A DNA stretch of 10,533 bases from Ectocarpus siliculosus (Eukaryota; Sar; Phaeophyceae; Ectocarpales; Ectocarpaceae), in the NCBI GenBank assembly GCA_000310025.1, contig FN649729.1, positions 2,944,063-2,954,595 on the forward strand, in the 5' to 3' direction. Made by a program: the position numbers and the translations under genes. Below are positions 8,101 to 10,533 of the stretch, in pieces. Each line of letters starts with the position of its first letter. Position 1 is the first letter of the stretch. The notes below the pieces were generated by a model, which made no database searches, was not told the origin of the DNA, and saw only the letters and a program-made list of their open reading frames with translations.

Positions 8101-10366
8101 ACTTGCTGCTGTATGCGGGAGGTTCTTGGGTGAAGGTGACGGATTGCCGAGTCGCTCTCTCGCGTGATTTTTGCGCGCTCGTTTTGGTTACCCTCGCGAA
8201 GCATGCGCTGGATTGCTTCGCCGTGGCCCTTCGCTCCCCCATGCCGCCCTGCCTGAGGCAAAAAGAAACTAATACTGCAAAAAAATATTCTTTGTTGGCC
8301 AACTTCATGTTTACACATTAAAACGAAAAAAACGCTGCTCGTAATAAAAAAAAAATGAAAATAAAAACAGAAAGAAATCCAGAGGGAGGCGCAGGAGCGC
8401 GCAGACCGGCGGCGGAGGGGCTACGAGCGGGGCCTGGACTGCCTGCACGTGCGGGTGCTGCCGCCCGTCCTGGGCATGAGCCTGGCGCTGACACTCGTGT
8501 TCCTGGCGGCCTGGATAGACGGAGACGTGCAGGCAAGCGTGGGGAAGGAAGAGGCGCATCAGCAGCAGCAGCAGTTAACCCCTTTGGGTCTAGGCTGGAC
8601 TGTCAGATTTTTTTTTGTTGCGCCAAAAAAAAAAAATGAGAGCGAGAGCGAGCGGGAGAGAGAGAAGTGCAGAGAAAGACACCAGTGTACTTCTGCACAC
8701 GCAACAGCTATCTCCACCTGTAGGCCATGAGAGAAGCCGGCGACAGGGTGGTGGCCACAGACAGGGTCGTAGAAGGGTTGGTGGGTGGTCGCGCTGCGGT
8801 CAGTAGGGCAGGTTAGCTGTGTAGCCTTTGAAATGATTAGTCGTCTAGCTGCCTCAACTAGTCTATTTTCGGTATATTGTAAATGATCAGTCCAGAGAGG
8901 GCAAAATGATCAGTGAAGACCCATAGCTGGTATTTGTACTTCTGTACTTCTCTGTTCTCTGTCCCCCCCCGAAATGTGCCCTGCCAACTCTCTAGAGCTC
9001 CTGTGTTTTTCAAACAACAAGCACATCCACCAGCACACACCTGTACCTCGTGGTTTCCTAGGTTCGGGCGAGGGTGGTATGTGTGGCGCTACGAGTGTGG
9101 ATGTGTTGCTGATATGTTTTACTCGTCTACAGCAGTAGTAGTAGTGTTGTTGTAGCGTTCGTTGTAGCTGTTGACACAATGACTGCTGGATCTTGGGAAC
9201 GATTTTCAAATTGTTGGGAACCACGATATCCTCGATATCTGGGCTTCGGCAGGGACTGCAATACCCCTCCCTTTGGCTGTCCTCTGCTCTTTGCAGCAGT
9301 GGCTTCCTACGTTCGGGCGAGTGTATGTGTGGTGCTGCGAAAGAACACATATGTATGTATGTATGTACTGTATGCACACACGCGTTTATTGACATGTGCA
9401 TACATTGAGAGATTCATGATTTGGCATTGATTGGCCCCATTCCCATTCCCGAGACCTTGATATTACCCGCTGTCACTGAAGTCTCTTCATTGGTCAGCCG
9501 GTTAGCGCCGGTGCTAATAATCTAGACACACCTACCTATGGACTTGCCAATACACGGCGCGAAGGGCTGCAGGGCGGCAACTCCACGACTTGCCACTACA
9601 CCAGCATTTGCAAATGATCAATCAATGATCAGTGAGAACGCCTGAAGACTCAAAAGGGTTAATTTAGCCCCCCTTCACCCCTCTGTATTGTAGGAAAGGA
9701 ATCGGTGGTCCGTCCTGTGGGAACAGTTGTCCACCGTCTCGAGGACACGTGGTCAATCAATGGCCGAACAGCTAGGGCATGCAATACATAAGAGTACGCT
9801 CCCCCCCCCCTCCGCCCCCTACCCTAAGCCTTACTTCAGCGCGGACGTGCACGTGTGTAAGTAGGTATGTGTACGTAAATAGCTTTTCGTTTCGTGCTCT
9901 GGTCGATTGCTTCGATTGCTTCGCTTGCTTTTTTTCGGTGTTTGGGTAGCTTGTGTTGTGTTGGGTCTTGTTTTCGATTGCTGACTGTCCGCAGCAGGAG
10001 CAGCAGCAGCGCGATGGTGTCCCCTGATGTCCACCACGGTTGCGTCCTGCGGTGGCGGACTGACTCGGCCTGCCCCTGCCCCGGAGACGAACAACGAATC
10101 AAAACGCTGTCCTGAGCGTCGAAACACGAGCCAACATGATCGTTGCTGCGCACCCTACAGTGCAGTAGTACGCTCTGTTGTGCGACGCCAGTAACGTCCG
10201 CTGACCACCCGCACCCCCCTTCAAAATTTTCAGACGTGGGACTACTGGAAAGTGCTTGCTCCGATGTGGATCTCTTGCGCCGTGGCTGCGGCGGCGGTCG
10301 CGACGGCGGTGCGGGCGTGGAGGGAGCGCGCCGCCCATGGGTCGTCCGTGCGATCAACTTATTCCG
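3584..10366 (+). CDS. F-box protein with TMEM185-like membrane domain (5 exons, 3' partial)
   Basis: Proposed multi-exon gene: 3584-5129, 5978-6485 (with an internal frame switch), 7158-7931, 8383-8532, 10234-10366, continuing past the window. Splice phases agree: exon 1 ends in phase 1 and exon 2 resumes there, then three phase-0 junctions follow. The last exon ends in phase 1 at a GTGAGG donor. Predicted order, using numbering from the first ATG: about 650 residues of low-complexity disordered sequence, F-box at about 658-704, a Gly/Ala/Ser linker to about 890, a charged helix at about 895-930, membrane segment 1 at about 936-955, an I-D-G motif, a W-x-Y-W-x-V-x-A-P-x-W motif at 963-973, and membrane segment 2 to about 990. 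F-box proteins bind Skp1 in SCF ubiquitin ligases. TMEM185-family proteins are multi-pass membrane proteins of poorly known function. Membrane-tethered substrate recruitment is my inference. The start at 3584 is chosen because TAG at 3569 closes the frame upstream; the in-frame ATGs at 3590, 3593 and 3596 are alternatives. Confidence 0.7.
3818..3865 (+). repeat. (GCA)6(GCT)10 poly-alanine tract, self-complementary
   Basis: Six GCA codons (3818-3835) run directly into ten GCT codons (3836-3865), encoding 16 alanines. Because GCA repeats and TGC repeats are complementary, the two halves form an inverted repeat that could fold into a hairpin in single-stranded DNA or RNA. Confidence 0.95.
4014..4042 (+). 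repeat. TCC triplet run encoding poly-Ser
   Basis: A pure pyrimidine run of TCC units inside exon 1, part of a longer Ser-rich region (about 3900-4070) that uses TCG and TCC codons. The purity suggests slippage growth. Confidence 0.9.
4190..4210 (+). repeat. CAA/CAG run encoding seven Gln
   Basis: Three CAA codons followed by four CAG codons in the exon 1 frame give a run of seven glutamines after an acidic stretch (EEDEN). Confidence 0.9.
4559..4585 (+). repeat. GCG run encoding poly-Ala
   Basis: About eight to nine GCG codons in the exon 1 frame encode a run of alanines, followed by Val-Gly-Ala. It uses a different alanine codon from the 3818-3865 tract, so the two tracts arose separately. 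Confidence 0.85.
4792..4820 (+). repeat. GGA run encoding poly-Gly
   Basis: A purine-only run of GGA units ending in a run of G encodes about ten glycines in the exon 1 frame, next to Arg/Glu-rich residues. Confidence 0.85.
5035..5063 (+). repeat. GCT/ACT run encoding an Ala/Thr tract
   Basis: GCT units interrupted by one ACT encode an Ala-rich tract close to the 3' end of exon 1. Confidence 0.85.
5130..5977 (+). other. Intron 1 (848 bp)
   Basis: The donor is GTGAGT at 5130, followed by a T run and a (GT)n stretch. The acceptor lies in CCGGCAGCAG, where CAG at 5975-5977 or 5978-5980 can be used (a NAGNAG site). The intron holds C/CA-rich runs near 5240-5270, a G-rich GGGGGGGTGGGT near 5298-5309 that is partly complementary to them, a 15-bp palindrome TGTCGATAATCGACA at about 5382-5396, two copies of CCTCGAGGCAA (about 5503 and 5613) and a run of 12 C at 5904-5915. 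No gene is seen inside it. Confidence 0.6.
5978..6485 (+). CDS. Exon 2: Gly/Ser-rich then acidic segment, with internal frame switch
   Basis: Entering in the phase set by exon 1, this exon reads through a protein-like stretch containing NPPLSWDAVMLPPNSAEATI, then a poly-Gly patch and a (Ser-Gly)n run encoded by AGCGGC units (6181-6215). That frame hits TAG at 6376. The end of the exon is convincing in another frame, which contains RLSDDGSMSSRP and then the acidic DEVEDDEEDN. It finishes at GAG (6483-6485) before GTGGGT, in the phase exon 3 needs. The second frame is closed upstream by TAG at 6210, so the change must occur between 6213 and 6375. An internal intron of 95 bp (6225-6319, GTTCTT to CCTTAG) would join the frames exactly and give TRRLSDDGS. 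A one-base error in the GC-rich repeat is the other explanation. Confidence 0.5.
6181..6215 (+). repeat. AGCGGC/AGCGGT hexamer repeat encoding (Ser-Gly)n
   Basis: Five to six near-perfect hexamer units in the first frame of exon 2 encode alternating Ser-Gly. The AGCGGT variants create TAG in another frame, which helps fix the reading frame. Confidence 0.9.
6486..7157 (+). other. Intron 2/3 (672 bp) with CTG-rich pyrimidine tract
   Basis: The donor is GTGGGT at 6486, next to a G-rich zone with long G runs (about 6500-6526). The acceptor is TTGACAG ending at 7157, in phase 0 on both sides. The last 100 bp before the acceptor (about 7067-7155) is an unusual CTG/CTT/TTG-rich tract that would serve as an extended polypyrimidine tract. 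Its leucine-rich open frame is not in frame with exon 3. An AATAAA at about 6919 lies within the intron. No other gene is seen. Confidence 0.6.
7158..7931 (+). CDS. Exon 3: F-box domain, Gly/Ala/Ser linker, charged helix
   Basis: This exon encodes 258 residues. The first 50 match the F-box consensus: hydrophobic V and I-L positions, then L-D-A-R-D-L-A-R-A, S-R-G-W-R-R, L-W, and a closing Y-A-R-D-F. F-boxes bind Skp1 to recruit substrates to cullin-RING ligases. After HVPPPPPPPP come about 165 residues dominated by Gly, Ala and Ser, with an embedded less biased island (DPRHDIFRAVWPQLPSSL). The exon ends with a charged, probably helical stretch (KEQYAKQLTERKARLEKQ) that continues in exon 4. The proline-rich patch and Gly runs are encoded by CCG, GGC and GGA triplets. 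The donor is GTGAGT at 7932, phase 0. The F-box fold is seen at motif level only; Skp1 binding is inferred. Confidence 0.8.
7932..8382 (+). other. Intron 4 (451 bp)
   Basis: The donor is GTGAGT at 7932 and the acceptor is ATCCAG ending at 8382; both sides are phase 0. A run of 14-15 T lies at about 7964-7978. The 3' end is A-rich rather than pyrimidine-rich (A runs at about 8346-8355), so the acceptor is unusual. A nearby in-frame alternative, CAG ending at 8370, would add four residues (Lys-Glu-Ile-Gln). Confidence 0.6.
8383..8532 (+). CDS. Exon 4: basic helix and first TMEM185-like membrane segment
   Basis: Fifty codons. The first half continues the charged helix (REAQERADRRRRGYERG). It leads through LPPVLG into a hydrophobic segment (LALTLVFLAAW) closed by I-D-G-D-V-Q. 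In TMEM185-family proteins a membrane helix ending in L-D-G precedes a tryptophan-rich loop and an A-P-x-W motif, which is what the next exon supplies. The positive charge before the helix would favour a cytosolic N-terminus, keeping the F-box in the cytosol. The exon is followed by GCAAGC, a GC-type donor in a good context (CAG|GCAAGC). If it is not spliced, the frame reads through a Gln run and stops at about 8730. Confidence 0.7.
9050..9095. repeat. Intronic diverged repeat, copy 1
   Basis: Shares GTGG(T/C)TTCCTA, then GTTCGGGCGAG, then GTATGTGTGG(C/T)GCT with 9299-9340 in the same order and orientation. Copy 1 has a few extra bases in the middle. By eye more than 80% of aligned bases match. 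Confidence 0.7.
9299..9340. repeat. Intronic diverged repeat, copy 2
   Basis: Second copy of the 9050-9095 sequence, about 250 bp downstream, followed immediately by an ATGT microsatellite. Confidence 0.7.
10234..10366 (+). CDS. Exon 5: W-rich loop and second TMEM185-like membrane segment
   Basis: Forty-four codons plus one base. The segment opens T-W-D-Y-W-K-V-L-A-P-M-W-I and continues with a hydrophobic Ala/Val helix (SCAVAAAAVATAV) followed by a basic flank (RAWRERAAHG). The spacing of the W-x-Y-W, A-P-x-W and hydrophobic blocks after the I-D-G of exon 4 fits the start of TMEM185-family proteins. The acceptor AATTTTCAG is good. The exon ends at TCCG before GTGAGG (10367), phase 1. Without splicing, the frame would end at TAA 10402-10404, giving a protein with only two membrane segments. 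The family normally has more, so continuation to the right is more likely. Confidence 0.7.
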
Positions 10367-10533
10367 GTGAGGCGCGAAGGGTGACGGAGAGGGTACTCAT
10401 GTAAAAGCATGCCGTGGTCGTTAGACCTACTGACCTCGCACCGCTACGATGCCGAGACGGAGCGATATTGCGACTTTTCGCCGGCCCAGGCTGGCTACGT
10501 TTCACACAGATGAACATTCATGATCCTTGCGTT
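10367..10533 (+). other. Start of next intron, runs off the window
   Basis: The sequence begins with GTGAGGCG and shows no further recognisable coding segment before the window ends. It is interpreted as the 5' part of the intron after exon 5. Confidence 0.45.

Larger units (their letters stand above)
8533..10233 (+). other. Intron 5 (1.7 kb), GC-AG type, with internal repeats
   Basis: The proposed intron runs from GCAAGC at 8533 to the AATTTTCAG acceptor ending at 10233. Removing it joins exon 4 to exon 5 in phase 0 and rebuilds a TMEM185-like motif across the junction. It contains a GA-rich stretch (about 8638-8680), two diverged copies of a roughly 45-bp sequence (9050-9095 and 9299-9340), two copies of AATGATCAGTGA (8905-8916 and 9624-9635), an ATGT microsatellite (about 9349-9366) and a run of 10-11 C near 9801. 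A good-looking acceptor with a long pyrimidine tract ends at 9693, so a skipped or alternative exon cannot be ruled out. Confidence 0.5.

Noticed and set aside
7065-8318. Long minus-strand open frame (417 codons) opposite exon 3
   Set aside because: It is antisense to the F-box exon and two introns. It is low complexity (Ala, Arg, Ser) with no domain, while the plus strand encodes a recognisable F-box.
8910-9401. Minus-strand open frame of 163 codons in intron 5
   Set aside because: It contains repeat-derived sequence (His/Thr/Cys-rich, microsatellite at one end) and no domain. It lies inside a well-supported intron.

Overview
The window looks like nuclear DNA of a eukaryote with intron-rich genes, most like a brown alga (Ectocarpus-type stramenopile). 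This assignment is an inference. It rests on GC-rich coding segments packed with in-frame triplet repeats (poly-Ala, poly-Ser, poly-Gly, poly-Gln), spliceosomal introns of about 0.45-1.7 kb with GTGAG-type donors, and long homopolymer runs in the non-coding DNA. No bacterial operons, rRNA or tRNA genes, CRISPR arrays or intact transposons were seen.

Positions 1-3583 are mainly non-coding. The only possible gene there is a weak two-exon candidate (1199-1677) that starts at a well-placed ATG. The rest of this part holds a 21-bp-period tandem duplication (2470-2509), a diverged direct repeat in two copies (2595-2754 and 3400-3507), and a run of 14 G at 1910-1923.

Positions 3584 to the right edge hold one large plus-strand gene, which is incomplete at its 3' end. 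I assembled it from five exon regions whose splice phases agree, apart from one internal frame switch in exon 2. Exon 1 (3584-5129) encodes about 515 residues of disordered Ala/Ser/Gly/Gln-rich sequence. Exon 2 (5978-6485) continues this and ends in an acidic stretch. Exon 3 (7158-7931) opens with a recognisable F-box, followed by a long Gly/Ala/Ser linker and a charged helix. Exon 4 (8383-8532) carries on the charged helix and then a membrane segment ending in an I-D-G motif. Exon 5 (10234-10366) carries a W-x-Y-W-x-V-x-A-P-x-W motif and a second membrane segment. Read across the exon 4/5 junction, the two membrane segments resemble the opening repeat of TMEM185/FAM11 (Transmembrane Fragile-X-F-associated) proteins.

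The main result is therefore a predicted membrane-anchored F-box protein: an SCF-type substrate-adaptor module joined to a TMEM185-like multi-pass membrane domain, with a very large low-complexity N-terminus. If correct, it would place a Skp1-binding module on the cytosolic face of a membrane. The rest of the membrane domain should lie to the right of the window.
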